A stretch of DNA of 64,000 bases from Deltaproteobacteria bacterium (GCA_012517315.1 JAAYVE010000040.1:33150-97149); one strand, 5' to 3'. Numbered from the stretch's first letter, positions 51,064 to 61,273 are shown. Translations and numbers: made by a program. Notes: a model not told the origin generated them from the sequence alone.

Positions 51064-52893
51064 TCAGAAATCCCCGGTTTCCTCCATCTTAGCCAAGTCT
51101 TCGAATCGGATGTCGATGCCAAGGATCCCCACGATTTCTTCCGCCTCATTGCGAATGGGCGCAGAGACGGTGATGCACAGAGCTCCCGTGTAGCGGGAGG
51201 TATAGAAGTCCGTAAGATGAACCTTGCCGTCCCGAACGGGTTCGATGAACCAGGGGCGGTCGGAGAGGTCCTCTCCCACTTTGGCGCTCTCGTATTTTGC
51301 CTTGTCGACGATGTGGGTGATGTTCCGGGTGATTTTCCGCCCTTCGTGGTCCGTGATGTATATGTATTGGATGAAAGGGTTGAGATCCAGGAGGGTTTGG
51401 AGGAGAGGTTCCTGGCGCAGGGGATCCATGGATTTGATGGCATCGCTTTCCACCACCTCCTCCACCAGATGTGCGGCAAGGGCGTTGGCTCTCTTCTTGA
51501 GCTTGTCGAACTCGCTTACGAAGTATTCGGGGAGATAGCGCCTGGCCCATCGCTCCAGTTCTTCCGTGGATATGGACGTGTTTCTGCCCTGTTCGTACTC
51601 GTGCATGACCCGCTTGTGAATGCGGACAATGCCCGGATGCCTCTTGTCAAGCCGCTTTTCTCCGGTCAGCTTCAGGCGGGTGTTGACCCAGTAGGCGATG
51701 CTCGAGACCCCCGACTTGTCCGTGATGATAATGCTCACCGGTCTTTTGAGGAGCTTCTCCGTGTTGAAGATGTTGTAGATTTCTTCGTCCTTCACCAGGC
51801 CGTCGGCGTGAATACCGGCACGGGTGGCGTTGAATTCCTCCCCCACAAAGGGGTAATTGGGAGGGATGCGGTATCCCAGTTCCGTCTGAAAGTATTCGGC
51901 CATTTCCGTAATGGCCGTGGTGTCGATACCTGAGAGGGAGCCTTTGAGGGAGATGTACTCCATGATGAGACCCTCGATGGGAGCGTTGCCCGTTCTTTCG
52001 CCGAAGCCAAGAAGCGTGCCGTTGGCTCCACCGCACCCGTATAGCCAGGCACACGCGGCATTGGTCAGTACCTTGTGGAAATCGTTGTGGCCGTGCCATT
52101 CGAGCAGGTGGCCAGGGACGCCCGCATCATCGATGAAAGTCCTCACCAGCCTGGGGACGCTTCGAGGCAGGGCCGTCCCTGGGTAGGTGACTCCGAATCC
52201 CAGTGTGTCGCAGAGGCGGATTTTGATGTCGATTCCGCTTTCTTCCCGGATCCGCATGAGTTCGATGGCGAAGGGGATGCAGAAGCCATAGACATCGGCC
52301 CGGGTGATGTCCTCAAAATGGCAGCGGGGGGTAATCCCTTTTTCAATGGCCGCCCTGACGATTCCCAGATATTTGGCCAAAGCCGCCTTTCGATCAATCT
52401 TCAGCTTGAGAAAGATGTGGTAGTCGGAAACGGAGGTGAGGATCCCCGTCTCCTTGAGTTGCATATCGGCGACCAACTGAAGATCCTGCTCCACCGCGCG
52501 GATCCATCCGGTGATCTGGGGGTACGGATAATTCCTGGAAAGGCACCTCTCCAAAGCCTCACGGTCTTTGGACGTATAAAGAAAGAATTCCGACTGGCGG
52601 ATGACTCCCTCTGGACCCGAAAGCCTCTGGAGGAAATCGAATATGGTTTCGATCTGCTTGACCGTATAGGGTGGACGCGCCTGTTGCCCGTCCCGAAAGG
52701 TCGTGTCCGTGATGAAGATGTCTTCTGCGGGATCGATGGGTAGCAGAGTATGATCGAAGTCGATCTTGGGAATCTCGTCGTACGAGAAAATCTCACGGAT
52801 GAGATTGGGTTCCGCCACCTCCTTCAGGTCGTGCTTCCAGAACTTGGAATGCTCGTGCTCCAGAACCCGTCTTTTGGGGTTCCATCGGGCCAT
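51064..52893 (-). CDS. Re-citrate synthase-type HMGL-family enzyme with C-terminal Cache-like domain
   Basis: A 609-residue protein. Residues 55-330 are the HMGL-like barrel with ITDTTFRDGQQARPPYT, EWHGHNDFHK (metal His pair) and NGTLLGFGERTGNAPIE. A helical region follows, and the last 110 residues form a Cache/PAS-like domain (YIYITDHEGRKITRNI, SDRPWFIEPVRDGKVHL, IVGILGIDIRFEDLAK). This architecture is that of proteins called Re-citrate synthase in sulfate reducers and Syntrophus, often misannotated as isopropylmalate or homocitrate synthase. It would join acetyl-CoA and oxaloacetate. AGGAGG precedes the ATG at 52893. Isopropylmalate synthase is less likely, since no leu genes are near and the LeuA C-domain is absent. 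Confidence 0.75.
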   Translation of the reverse strand: MARWNPKRRVLEHEHSKFWKHDLKEVAEPNLIREIFSYDEIPKIDFDHTLLPIDPAEDIFITDTTFRDGQQARPPYTVKQIETIFDFLQRLSGPEGVIRQSEFFLYTSKDREALERCLSRNYPYPQITGWIRAVEQDLQLVADMQLKETGILTSVSDYHIFLKLKIDRKAALAKYLGIVRAAIEKGITPRCHFEDITRADVYGFCIPFAIELMRIREESGIDIKIRLCDTLGFGVTYPGTALPRSVPRLVRTFIDDAGVPGHLLEWHGHNDFHKVLTNAACAWLYGCGGANGTLLGFGERTGNAPIEGLIMEYISLKGSLSGIDTTAITEMAEYFQTELGYRIPPNYPFVGEEFNATRAGIHADGLVKDEEIYNIFNTEKLLKRPVSIIITDKSGVSSIAYWVNTRLKLTGEKRLDKRHPGIVRIHKRVMHEYEQGRNTSISTEELERWARRYLPEYFVSEFDKLKKRANALAAHLVEEVVESDAIKSMDPLRQEPLLQTLLDLNPFIQYIYITDHEGRKITRNITHIVDKAKYESAKVGEDLSDRPWFIEPVRDGKVHLTDFYTSRYTGALCITVSAPIRNEAEEIVGILGIDIRFEDLAKMEETGDF

Positions 52894-53112
52894 GGATGAT
52901 GCCTCCTGTCTATCGGGAGTGCCGCTGCAAGCCCTCCCTCGATTTGCCTTCCGGATTCCTTCCCTTCCGTATGCACCCCCTGAGGATTTGCGGGCGCTCC
53001 CCAGGAGACGGCGGTCGGTCGGGAGCGTCCCCCTGCGGGCTGTGTGCTCCACGAACGGGGTGAGCGATGGAGAAGGTGGCCTCGCTAACTGGACCCAAAG
53101 GGGAACCGTTGG

Positions 53113-54921
53113 TCACTGGCTGTCGATTTTGACGCAAAGTTCGAGCAACTGGCGGATTTCTGGTTCCGAAGGCGCACCACTCATGAGGCAAGTTGCTTTC
53201 TGTGTTTTTGGAAAGGCGATCACGTCCCTGATGGATGCGGAATGACTCAGGAGCATCAGCAACCTGTCGAATCCGAATGCAATCCCCCCATGGGGCGGGG
53301 CCCCGTGCTGGAGAGCTTCAAGGAGAAAGCCGAACTTGTTCTGTGCCTCCTCCGACTCAATTCCCAGAGCACGAAAAACCCTCTCCTGCATATCCTGACG
53401 ATGAATCCGAATGCTCCCCCCTCCCACCTCAATTCCGTTGAGAACGAGATCGTAAGCCCTGCTGCGAACCTTCTCCGGTTGGTCCGCCAGCAGATGCATA
53501 TCCTCTTCCATGGGAGAAGTGAAGGGATGGTGCACGGACGTGTAACGCTTTTCTTCGTGGTCCCATTCCAGCAGGGGGAACTCGTTCACCCAGACAAAAT
53601 TATAAGTTTGAGGGTCCACCAGATTCAACTGGTGAGCCAATCGGACCCGAAGATTTCCGAGGCCGTCATGAACAACCTTCTGCTGGTCTGCCAGAAAAAA
53701 GACGATATCTCCAGGTTCCAGACCCAGTCGCCGGGTCAGGTCGGCCCGCACATCCTCCTGGATGAACTTGGCGATGGGGGACTGCCAGCCGTCGGGGAGG
53801 ATCTTGATCCAGGCCATCCCTTTGGCGCCGTAAACCTTGACGAATTCGATCAAATCGTCCAATTCCTTGCGCGAAAGGGTGCTTCCCCTGGGGACACGCA
53901 GTGCGTCGACGATCCCCCCATGCTCCAGTGCCTGTTGAAAGACTTTCACCTGAGACATCCTCGCGATGTCCGTCACATTCACCAAATGCAGGGCGAAACG
54001 GGTGTCGGGTCGGTCCGTGCCGAAGCGGTCCATGGCATCGCCATAGGAAAGGCGCGGGAAAGGGGTCTGGAGTTCGATTCCGAGAAGCTGCCCAAAGAGT
54101 TCAGTCAGCCAGCCTTCGATGAGTTCATAGATGGTTTCCTCCCGCACAAAGGAAAGCTCCATGTCCACCTGGGTGAACTCCGGCTGCCGGTCCGCCCGGA
54201 GATCCTCGTCTCGGAAGCATTTGACGATCTGGTAGTAGCGGTCCAGGCCAGCGACCATGAGGAGCTGTTTGAAAATCTGGGGGGACTGGGGAAGGGCGTA
54301 GAATCGCCCTGGGTTGACACGACTGGGGACCAGGTAGTCCCGCGCTCCCTCGGGGGTGCTCTTGGTGAGCACCGGCGTTTCCACCTCGATGAAACCCTGT
54401 GCATCCAGGTAGTTTCGCGTGATCTGGGCGGCACGGTGCCGCATCACGAGGTTCTTGGCCATGCGCGGGCGTCGGAGGTCCATGTAGCGGTAGCGCAGCC
54501 GGATGTTCTCGCTCACGTCTACGTCGTCTTCGATGTGAAAGGGAGGTGTCTTGGCGGTATTGAGGATCTTGAGATGAGAAGTGATCACCTCGACGGCTCC
54601 CGTGGGCAGCTTGGGATTGGTCATTCCTTCCGGTCTATTCCGCACCCTGCCCTGGACAGCGATGACGTATTCGCTCCTCAGCAGGTGAGCCCGTTCATGG
54701 GCTCTCGCATCGACCTGGGGATCGAACACGACTTGGGTGATCCCCTCCCGGTCTCTCAAATCGACAAAGATGAGACCCCCGTGATCCCGTCGACGCTGCA
54801 CCCACCCCATCATGGTCACCTGCTCCCCCACGTTGCGTTTGTCCAGTGAGTTGCAGTGGTGGGTTTTCACCCAGTCGTCAAGGGAATCCAAACTCACGGG
54901 TGCCGTCAGAACGGCGTCCAT
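53113..54921 (-). CDS. aspS: aspartyl-tRNA synthetase, probably non-discriminating
   Basis: About 602 residues. An N-terminal anticodon-binding OB fold ([20 protein letters not shown]), class II motif 2 ([18 protein letters not shown]), a bacterial GAD insertion and motif 3 ([14 protein letters not shown]) are all present. The His in RRRDHGG is the residue linked in Pseudomonas to charging of both tRNA-Asp and tRNA-Asn, whereas E. coli has Leu. A start at 55050 would add 43 residues; 54921 fits family length better, though its ribosome site is weak. It lies 38-170 bases after hisS in one leftward cluster. Confidence 0.92.
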   Translation of the reverse strand: MDAVLTAPVSLDSLDDWVKTHHCNSLDKRNVGEQVTMMGWVQRRRDHGGLIFVDLRDREGITQVVFDPQVDARAHERAHLLRSEYVIAVQGRVRNRPEGMTNPKLPTGAVEVITSHLKILNTAKTPPFHIEDDVDVSENIRLRYRYMDLRRPRMAKNLVMRHRAAQITRNYLDAQGFIEVETPVLTKSTPEGARDYLVPSRVNPGRFYALPQSPQIFKQLLMVAGLDRYYQIVKCFRDEDLRADRQPEFTQVDMELSFVREETIYELIEGWLTELFGQLLGIELQTPFPRLSYGDAMDRFGTDRPDTRFALHLVNVTDIARMSQVKVFQQALEHGGIVDALRVPRGSTLSRKELDDLIEFVKVYGAKGMAWIKILPDGWQSPIAKFIQEDVRADLTRRLGLEPGDIVFFLADQQKVVHDGLGNLRVRLAHQLNLVDPQTYNFVWVNEFPLLEWDHEEKRYTSVHHPFTSPMEEDMHLLADQPEKVRSRAYDLVLNGIEVGGGSIRIHRQDMQERVFRALGIESEEAQNKFGFLLEALQHGAPPHGGIAFGFDRLLMLLSHSASIRDVIAFPKTQKATCLMSGAPSEPEIRQLLELCVKIDSQ

Positions 54922-55087
54922 CTGTTCTTCGTGTTGCTTGTCCAGAGATTCCAATCTAGGTTCCTCCTGAAAGAGGTCAGCGGCCGCAGGAGCCGGTGAA
55001 CTGCGAACGATGGGTAGGAAGGGTTCGGGAAACAGGCGAAGCGAACCCATTTCGTCCCCGCCAATTTGACGCCGCGACGCGAGGGAA

Positions 55088-56371
55088 TCAACCTACGGGA
55101 CACGGGTGACGCTTCCCATGGAATTTTACCATTGCCTGGACGACGGATTCCAGGGCATGTACCTCCTGAGTCTTGGAGATCATGTCGCGCACTTGGACTT
55201 CACCCCGGTTCAATTCATCCTCACCCAAAATCACGACATGCGACACTGCCAATTTGTCGGCACGCCGCATCTGGCTCTTCAGGCTTCGGCCTTCGTATTC
55301 CATGTCCGCAGCCACTCCCTCTTTCCGCAGTTCCTGCACCAGGAGAAAGGCCCTCCTTCTGGACGCTTCCCCCAGAGCCGCCACGAAGACATGAGGTGAA
55401 ACCGATGAAATACCGGAACCCTGCTGGAGGAGCAGGATAAGACGTTCCATGCCGATGGCAAATCCGATTCCGGGGATGTCGGGCCCTCCCAGGTCTTTCA
55501 CAAGGCCGTTGTAGCGGCCTCCGCCGCCTACGGCGTTCTGCGCCCCAAGCTGGTCGGTGATGACCTCGAAGGTCGTTCGCATATAGTAGTCCAGCCCCCT
55601 CACCATGCGAGGGTTGACCAGAAAAGCGGTTTTCAAGCCCTGAAGGCAGTTCTGCACGCGGTCAAAATGCGCAGAACAGGCTGAGCACACTGATTGGAGA
55701 AGGACAGGGGCCTCTTGGAGAACGGACTGGCAACGGTCCACTTTGCAATCGAAAACCCTCAGGGGGTTGGTATGCCTCCGACGCTGGCAGTCGGGACAGA
55801 GGGCCTCTGCATGGTCCGCCAGAAACGATTGGAGCAACCCCCTGTATGCTGGACGGCACTCGGTGCACCCCAGGGAATTGATGTGCAGAACAACGCCTTC
55901 CATGCCGAGACGCTGCAGGAAGAGGTGCAGCATGTACATCACTTCGGCATCGAGCATTGGATCGTCGATTCCGAACGCTTCAGCGTCGATTTGGTGAAAC
56001 TGACGATACCGGCCTTTCTGCGGGCGCTCATGGCGGAACATGGGACCGATTGCGTAGAACTTGTTCACAAGAGGATCCGCATGAAGGTTGTGCTGGATGA
56101 ACGCCCGGACAATGGAGGCCGTCGCCTCAGGGCGGAGACCGAGCAATTCCCCTTTCCGGTCGGGAAAGGCGTACATTTCCTTTTCCACGATGTCCGTGCT
56201 TTCTCCGATGCTTCGGGCAAAGAGTTCCAGCTTCTCCACCAGTGGAGTCCGAATCTCCCGGTACCCGAAGTCTTCCAGAATTTCTCTTGCCGTCGCCTCA
56301 ACGCGCTGCCACCAGGAGATCTCCCGCGGGAGTATGTCGTTCATGCCTCGGACGGCCTGGATCAGTCGCAT
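55088..56371 (-). CDS. hisS: histidyl-tRNA synthetase
   Basis: A 427-residue class II synthetase. [32 protein letters not shown], motif 2 [19 protein letters not shown], the His-specific [14 protein letters not shown] and motif 3 [11 protein letters not shown] are complete, with the anticodon domain at the end. AAGGA precedes the ATG. It is the first gene of the leftward hisS-aspS-citrate synthase-rlpA-hisD cluster. Confidence 0.95.
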   Translation of the reverse strand: MRLIQAVRGMNDILPREISWWQRVEATAREILEDFGYREIRTPLVEKLELFARSIGESTDIVEKEMYAFPDRKGELLGLRPEATASIVRAFIQHNLHADPLVNKFYAIGPMFRHERPQKGRYRQFHQIDAEAFGIDDPMLDAEVMYMLHLFLQRLGMEGVVLHINSLGCTECRPAYRGLLQSFLADHAEALCPDCQRRRHTNPLRVFDCKVDRCQSVLQEAPVLLQSVCSACSAHFDRVQNCLQGLKTAFLVNPRMVRGLDYYMRTTFEVITDQLGAQNAVGGGGRYNGLVKDLGGPDIPGIGFAIGMERLILLLQQGSGISSVSPHVFVAALGEASRRRAFLLVQELRKEGVAADMEYEGRSLKSQMRRADKLAVSHVVILGEDELNRGEVQVRDMISKTQEVHALESVVQAMVKFHGKRHPCPVG

Positions 56372-56418
56372 GTCGATTCCTTGAAAAAGTTAACAAAATC
56401 AATCGGCAAGCTGTTTTA

Positions 56419-56445
56419 ATTAGAAAATAGCCAGGGGAAAGTCAA
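56419..56445 (-). promoter_or_regulatory. sigma-70-type promoter upstream of hisS
   Basis: On the minus strand TTGACT (56440-56445) and TCTAAT (56419-56424), 15 bases apart, 48 bases before the hisS start. The spacing is short, so only a moderate candidate. Confidence 0.4.
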
Positions 56446-56575
56446 GGAAAAGATCCCGGGATTGCATCGGGCGGCTGCGTATCATACAGTGTTCCTTAAG
56501 GGACGGGAGTTCCACAGGGATACTCTCCCGCCTGAGACGGGGGATGATCGCCGGCTCATGTAAAGGGGTGGAATC

Positions 56576-56932
56576 ATGGATCTGGAGGATCTTTACGAAC
56601 TGATCCCTCAAATGCAGTGCAGAGGGGGCTGCCGGTTGTGCTGTGTCGAGTTCGGAGTACCTTCCATGACACCGCTGGAAGCGGAGCGATTGGACCGTTT
56701 TCTTCAGTCCCACGGCATGGAGAAGCGCTACGCAGCCGGAACCACCTGTCCTTATGTGGGGGAAAACGGCTGCACCATCTACCCCGTGCGCCCTCTCATC
56801 TGCCGCCTCTATGGCAACTCGCCCAACTACCTGTGCAAAGTAGGCGCAAGACCTGTCCGCCTCCTCACCGAAGATGAGGAGGCGGAAATATTCCATTATT
56901 ACTACAGTGAATTTGCAGGTGGCCGAAGGTAG
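56576..56932 (+). CDS. YkgJ-family cysteine cluster protein
   Basis: A 118-residue protein with the family's Cys pattern: QCRGGCRLCCVEFG near the start, TCPYVGENGCTIYPVRPLIC in the middle and a later YLCK. The eight-cysteine pattern binds zinc or an iron-sulfur centre; the role is unknown. Its stop is 3 bases from that of a convergent small gene. Confidence 0.82.
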   Translation: MDLEDLYELIPQMQCRGGCRLCCVEFGVPSMTPLEAERLDRFLQSHGMEKRYAAGTTCPYVGENGCTIYPVRPLICRLYGNSPNYLCKVGARPVRLLTEDEEAEIFHYYYSEFAGGRR

Positions 56933-56935
56933 GCC

Positions 56936-57127
56936 TTAGCCGGTGCGGTAGAAGGGCTCATCCCCTGCCCTGCCTACGAGGATCAGGGGCCCGCCGCACA
57001 GGGAGCAGAAGGTATTCTCCATCAGGCTGCCCCTTGCGTTGGTCGGGTCGTCCATGTGGATGGCTGGCGGCGTGAGAAAAATGGAGATCCCGCACTGGGT
57101 GCACATGCATTCAAAAGCTGTTTCCAT
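56936..57127 (-). CDS. small CxxC zinc-ribbon-like protein
   Basis: 63 residues with two Cys pairs, MCTQCGISIF and FCSLCGGPLI, spaced like a rubredoxin- or zinc-ribbon-type fold, and a hydrophilic loop between. The ATG at 57127 is preceded by GGAAAAG. No family recognised. Small metal-binding proteins like this are common in anaerobes, and it lies tail-to-tail with the YkgJ gene. Confidence 0.55.
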   Translation of the reverse strand: METAFECMCTQCGISIFLTPPAIHMDDPTNARGSLMENTFCSLCGGPLILVGRAGDEPFYRTG

Positions 57128-57518
57128 TGCTTTTCCAAGCACTTCGGTTCATGAGGAAAAACCGGAAAAAACGTTTTTCCAGTTGTTTGCATAACGCATT
57201 CCCCCGGGATGCGGATGGGCCTGGAGTGGGTCACCGTCGACCCTAGGAGAAACCATTTGTTCGATTGTTGGCGAATGACGAAGGTCCGGGAGGGGTCCCG
57301 TTGCCACCATGTGAGACTTTATGTCATCCATGGAGGTGAATCAAGCCCTTCCAAAGCGGGTCCCACAGGACTTGGACGCGACTGTGGAGAAGGGTGAAAA
57401 GCCCTAACGGAGGCATCACCTTCCCCCACAAGATGGAAATTCTCATGAGGCATCTGTACTTTTCGGGGTGTTCATCCCTCGAGCATAGCCCCGTTCTTGA
57501 AACCAAGGAGAAGACATC
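57128..57518. other. intergenic region before the MaeB-like gene
   Basis: About 390 bases with only short frames lacking start signals. No clear promoter pair, riboswitch or tRNA was recognised. Confidence 0.4.
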
Positions 57519-59777
57519 ATGCTCGGCCCAAAGGACTCTCTCGCATATCATGAAACCGGTCGTCCAGGTAAAATCGAACTGCGGGCCACAAAGCCCTGCC
57601 TAACTCCGTCGGATCTCCGTCTCGCCTATCTGCCGGGTGCCGTCCACGTCGCCGCGTCCATTGCGGAAGATCCTGCCAATGTCTTTCGCTACACGTCCCG
57701 AGGGAACCTCGTGGGGGTCATCACCAACGGAACGGCGGTTCCCGAGCTTGGGAACGTGGGACCCGCTGCTGCAAAGCCGGTGCAGGAAGGGCTGTCGGTG
57801 CTGTTCAAAAGGCTTGCGGACATCGATGTGTTCAACCTGGAACTGGACACGACGGACCCAGAGCGCTTTATCGACGCGGTGCGCCTTCTCGAGCCAACGT
57901 TCGGGGGCGTGACCCTTAGGGATATCAGGGTTTCGGAAGGCCTGACGATCAGCGACCGCCTCAACGAATGCATGAATATCCCCGTTTTCAACCAAAACCT
58001 CTATGCTTCCGCTGTTGTTGCTTCCGCCGCCCTCATCAACGCCCTGAAAATCGTCGGAAAGAAAATGGAGGAGGTCCAGGTGGTCATCTGCGGCATCGGT
58101 TCCGGAGGGATGGGATGCGCCAGGCTCTTTCTCAAGCTCGGAGTGCAGCCCGAAAACCTGCTAGTCTACAATTCAGGAGGGTTGCTCCACGGGGATCGGA
58201 CGGACATTCCGGAATACGCCAGGGGGCTGGTACGCAGGGACCCGGCCCGCACGCTGGCGGACGGAATGCGGGGGGCTGATGTGTTCCTGGGCTTTTCCAC
58301 AGGGGGAATCGTCACCCGGGAAATGGTGCGGTCCATGAACTGGAGCCCCATCGTCTTCGCCTTGGCGACGCCGGAACCGGAGATCAGCTACGAGGAGGCG
58401 AAGTCCAGCAGGCGGGAAGCCATCGTGGCCACAGGTCTTTCCGAATACCCCAATGCCATTCTGGACATCCTGAGCTTTCCCTACATCCTGAGGGGGGCGC
58501 TGGACGTCCACGCTACACAGATCACCGAAGGGATGCTCCTTGCGGCGGCAAGGGCCCTTGCGGAGGTGGCCAGGGAGGAGGTGGTGGAGTCGGTTGAGCG
58601 TGCGTACGGGAACACGCGATTCAACTTCGGTCCCGATTACCTCCTGCCCAAACCGATCGACCCGCGCATCCTCATACGGGAATCCGCCGCCGTTGCGGAA
58701 CAGGCCGCCAGAGAGGGAGTTGCAAGGAAGGTCGTGGAGAAGGAGGCCTATCAGGAGAGCCTCACCGTCCGCCTTGGAACTGGTCGTGAGACACTGCGGG
58801 ACCTCCAGATGAAGGCCAGGCAAAAGAACCTTCGGGTCGTCTTTTCCGATGGAGCGAGTGAAGCGGTTCTCAGGGCCTGTGGGACGCTCATCGGGGAGGG
58901 AATCGCCAGGCCGGTGCTTCTCGGCCAGGAACGGGAAATCCGGGAAGCGTTGGAGCGGCTGGATCTGGATCTCTCCCAGGTGGAGATGATCGATCCCGCC
59001 GGCAGCCCGCTCTTCAGGAGCTATGTGGATGAGTATTTCAGGATGCGCCATCGCCGGGGGATCATGTTGGATGAGGCCAAGAGACGGATCAAGAGGCGGG
59101 ACCACTTCGCCGCCATGATGCTGCACAGCGGTGATGTGGACATGATGGTGGGGGGGGCGTCCATCCACTACGGGGAAGCTTTGCGGACCATCCTGGAAAT
59201 CATCGGTCCCGCCCCGGGTGTCAGAAAGATCTCTAGCCACCATATGGTTCTACTTCCCAAGCGGATTTACTTTCTTGCAGACTGCGGGATCATCATCGAC
59301 CCATCCGGGGAGGACCTGGCGGAAGTGGCCATTCTCGCCGCCAACAGGGCCAGATCCCTGGGGATCGAGCCTTGTGTGGCGATGCTCTCCTTTTCAAGTT
59401 ATGGAAGTGTGGACCACCCGTTGGCCCGAAAGGTGCGCCAGGCCACCCAGCTGGTGAAAGAAAGGGACCCCGACCTCATGGTCGACGGGGAGATCCAGCT
59501 GGCCACGGCCCTGGATTCGCGCATCCGCAGGAGGTTCTTTCCCTTTTCCACACTCAAGACCGATGCCAATGTCCTCGTCTTCCCCGACCTGCAGTCGGGG
59601 AACATCGCTCTGGACCTCGTGCGTTGCCTTACGGACGCAGTCATCGTGGGACCCCTCCTGACAGGGACCCGGTTGCCCGCTCACCTGCGACAGTACGGGG
59701 TTACGGCCGAGGAGATCGTGAACCTCACCACGGTGGGCGTGGTGGAAGCGGCCACCACTGCGGCGGGGACCGGCTGA
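57519..59777 (+). CDS. MaeB-like protein with degenerate malic-enzyme domain and PTA-like domain
   Basis: 752 residues with the MaeB layout: malic-enzyme fold (1-410), then a phosphotransacetylase-like domain (430-750; GGASIHYGEALRTILEIIG, DANVLVFPDLQSGNIALDL). In the first part the catalytic Lys of PVMEGK is Leu92, the metal Glu of LEDI is Arg134, HDDQHGT is replaced by NQNLYAS (158-164), and the malate-binding NN of DYPNQVNN is lost (EYPNAILD). The NAD loop (VVICGIGSGGMGCAR) remains. It should not be an ordinary malic enzyme; it may be a regulator, a new enzyme or a PTA scaffold. AAGGAG lies 8 bases upstream. An isochorismatase gene follows 36 bases on. Confidence 0.8.
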   Translation: MLGPKDSLAYHETGRPGKIELRATKPCLTPSDLRLAYLPGAVHVAASIAEDPANVFRYTSRGNLVGVITNGTAVPELGNVGPAAAKPVQEGLSVLFKRLADIDVFNLELDTTDPERFIDAVRLLEPTFGGVTLRDIRVSEGLTISDRLNECMNIPVFNQNLYASAVVASAALINALKIVGKKMEEVQVVICGIGSGGMGCARLFLKLGVQPENLLVYNSGGLLHGDRTDIPEYARGLVRRDPARTLADGMRGADVFLGFSTGGIVTREMVRSMNWSPIVFALATPEPEISYEEAKSSRREAIVATGLSEYPNAILDILSFPYILRGALDVHATQITEGMLLAAARALAEVAREEVVESVERAYGNTRFNFGPDYLLPKPIDPRILIRESAAVAEQAAREGVARKVVEKEAYQESLTVRLGTGRETLRDLQMKARQKNLRVVFSDGASEAVLRACGTLIGEGIARPVLLGQEREIREALERLDLDLSQVEMIDPAGSPLFRSYVDEYFRMRHRRGIMLDEAKRRIKRRDHFAAMMLHSGDVDMMVGGASIHYGEALRTILEIIGPAPGVRKISSHHMVLLPKRIYFLADCGIIIDPSGEDLAEVAILAANRARSLGIEPCVAMLSFSSYGSVDHPLARKVRQATQLVKERDPDLMVDGEIQLATALDSRIRRRFFPFSTLKTDANVLVFPDLQSGNIALDLVRCLTDAVIVGPLLTGTRLPAHLRQYGVTAEEIVNLTTVGVVEAATTAAGTG

Positions 59778-59813
59778 AGGATTTTCCCGCGCTGGAGGAA
59801 GGAAAGGGAGCAC

Positions 59814-60410
59814 ATGTTGACGGGAGCTGACCTATGGGCCCTCATCATTGTGGACATGCAGAATGATTTCGTGCTGCCGGGGGCGCCCATGTGCGTCGCC
59901 GGGGCCCGGGAGACAGTCCCCCGGATCCGCACTCTGCTGAATGCCTTCAGGACCTGGAAACGACCCGTCTTCCACGTGGTCCGTGAGTACCGGGAAGACG
60001 GGAGTGATGTGGAGATCATCCGTTTGCAGTCTTTTCTGAAGGGCCCCAAGTTTGCCGTGGCGGGGACGCCCGGCTGCGAGATCGTTTCGGAGCTGAAACC
60101 GCTTCCCGGTGAATATCGCATCGTGAAAAACCGTTTCAGTGCCTTCATGAACACGGAACTCGATTTCATGTTGCGAAGGCTCGGCATCACATGCATCGCC
60201 GTTTGCGGGACACAGTATCCCAACTGCATCCGGACCACTGTGTTCGACGCCATCGCTTACGGCTATCAGGTCACCCTCGTCACCGACGCCGCCTCGGCAC
60301 AGACACCGCAAATCGCGGAAGCGAACATCCTGGACATGAAGAACATCGGGGTGGAGTGCATGACCGCGGATGCCTTCCTGGCAAAGTTTCGCCCATCAGC
60401 CGAAGGATGA
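59814..60410 (+). CDS. isochorismatase-family cysteine hydrolase
   Basis: A 198-residue protein with the triad Asp14 (LIIVDMQNDFVLPG), Lys105 (IVKNRFSAF) and Cys138 (GTQYPNCIRTTVFDA), and a cis-peptide-type loop before the Cys. The family includes nicotinamidase, isochorismatase and N-carbamoylsarcosine amidase; the substrate cannot be told, though nicotinamidase-like length and motifs make NAD recycling a fair guess. It probably shares a transcript with the MaeB-like gene. An 8-bp hairpin (60397-60419) overlaps its stop. Confidence 0.8.
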   Translation: MLTGADLWALIIVDMQNDFVLPGAPMCVAGARETVPRIRTLLNAFRTWKRPVFHVVREYREDGSDVEIIRLQSFLKGPKFAVAGTPGCEIVSELKPLPGEYRIVKNRFSAFMNTELDFMLRRLGITCIAVCGTQYPNCIRTTVFDAIAYGYQVTLVTDAASAQTPQIAEANILDMKNIGVECMTADAFLAKFRPSAEG

Positions 60411-60529
60411 TTTCGGCTGGACTTTGCAGTAGGGGCTTTTCAGCGCAGCGTTCATGGAAGCTGCAGTTGGGACGTGCAGCATGGTGCACACTATTGGGGA
60501 TGCGGAGATCCCCAAGGCAGACGGGTATT

Positions 60530-61273
60530 TCAATGGCCGCCGGTCAGAGGCACAAAGGCGACGGGAAGCACTTGCCTGGTCCGGATTCCTCCCGCTCCGT
60601 CCTTTTCCACGAGCACCAACTGCTGGTTCATGAAAGGGCCTCCCACGGGGATGACCATCTTTCCTCCCGGTTTCAGCTGTTGGACGAGAGGGGGAGGAAT
60701 ATGGCCGCCGGCGGCGGTGACAAGGATACCGTCAAACGGTGCGTGTTCTTCCCAGCCAAGGTAGCCATCCCCCACCCGCACTTCCGTATTTTTGTACCCC
60801 AGGCGCTGAAGTGTCGACCTGGCTGATTCGGCAAGTTCAGGAATGATTTCAATTGAGTACACCTGCTTCACGCATTCCGCAAGAACGGCCGCCTGATAGC
60901 CGGAACCGGTGCCCACCTCCAGCACGACGCTGTCCGGTCCCGCCTGGAGAAGATCCGTCATCAGAGCCACGATATAAGGTTGCGATATGGTTTGATCATG
61001 GCCGATGGGGAGAGGGCGATTTTCATAGGCGTAAGGCCTGAGGGGTTCGGGTACAAACTCGTGACGGGGAACTCTCCCCATGGCCTCCATCACCCGCGGA
61101 TCCAAAGCTTTCTTGCCGATGTATTCGCTGGTTCGGCGAACATCCGCCTCAATCGCCAGGACCATATTTTTCCTGGACTCGGCGAAAGGGTCGGCTCCTG
61201 CAAAAAGGTCGGCCCAGTTCGCCGTCGCAATGAGCAGTACACAAGAAAGAGTCTTGTAAGTGATCCGGTTCAT
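60530..61273 (-). CDS. pcm: protein-L-isoaspartate O-methyltransferase, exported form
   Basis: A 247-residue protein. After a signal-like N-terminus (MNRITYKTLSCVLLIATANW, cleavage near FAGA) comes the PIMT enzyme: VPRHEFVPEPLRPYAYENRP, TISQPYIVALMTDLL, the SAM motif VLEVGTGSGYQAAVLA and FDGILVTAAGGHIP. It methylates isoaspartyl residues for repair. Most bacterial Pcm are cytoplasmic; the leader suggests periplasmic repair. GGAGGAG lies 8 bases before the ATG at 61273. Confidence 0.87.
   Translation of the reverse strand: MNRITYKTLSCVLLIATANWADLFAGADPFAESRKNMVLAIEADVRRTSEYIGKKALDPRVMEAMGRVPRHEFVPEPLRPYAYENRPLPIGHDQTISQPYIVALMTDLLQAGPDSVVLEVGTGSGYQAAVLAECVKQVYSIEIIPELAESARSTLQRLGYKNTEVRVGDGYLGWEEHAPFDGILVTAAGGHIPPPLVQQLKPGGKMVIPVGGPFMNQQLVLVEKDGAGGIRTRQVLPVAFVPLTGGH

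Noticed and set aside
53242..54849. 535-residue ORF antisense to aspS
   Set aside because: Shadow frame; aspS is unambiguous.
58173..59243. 356-residue ORF antisense to the MaeB-like gene
   Set aside because: Shadow frame with no recognisable pattern.
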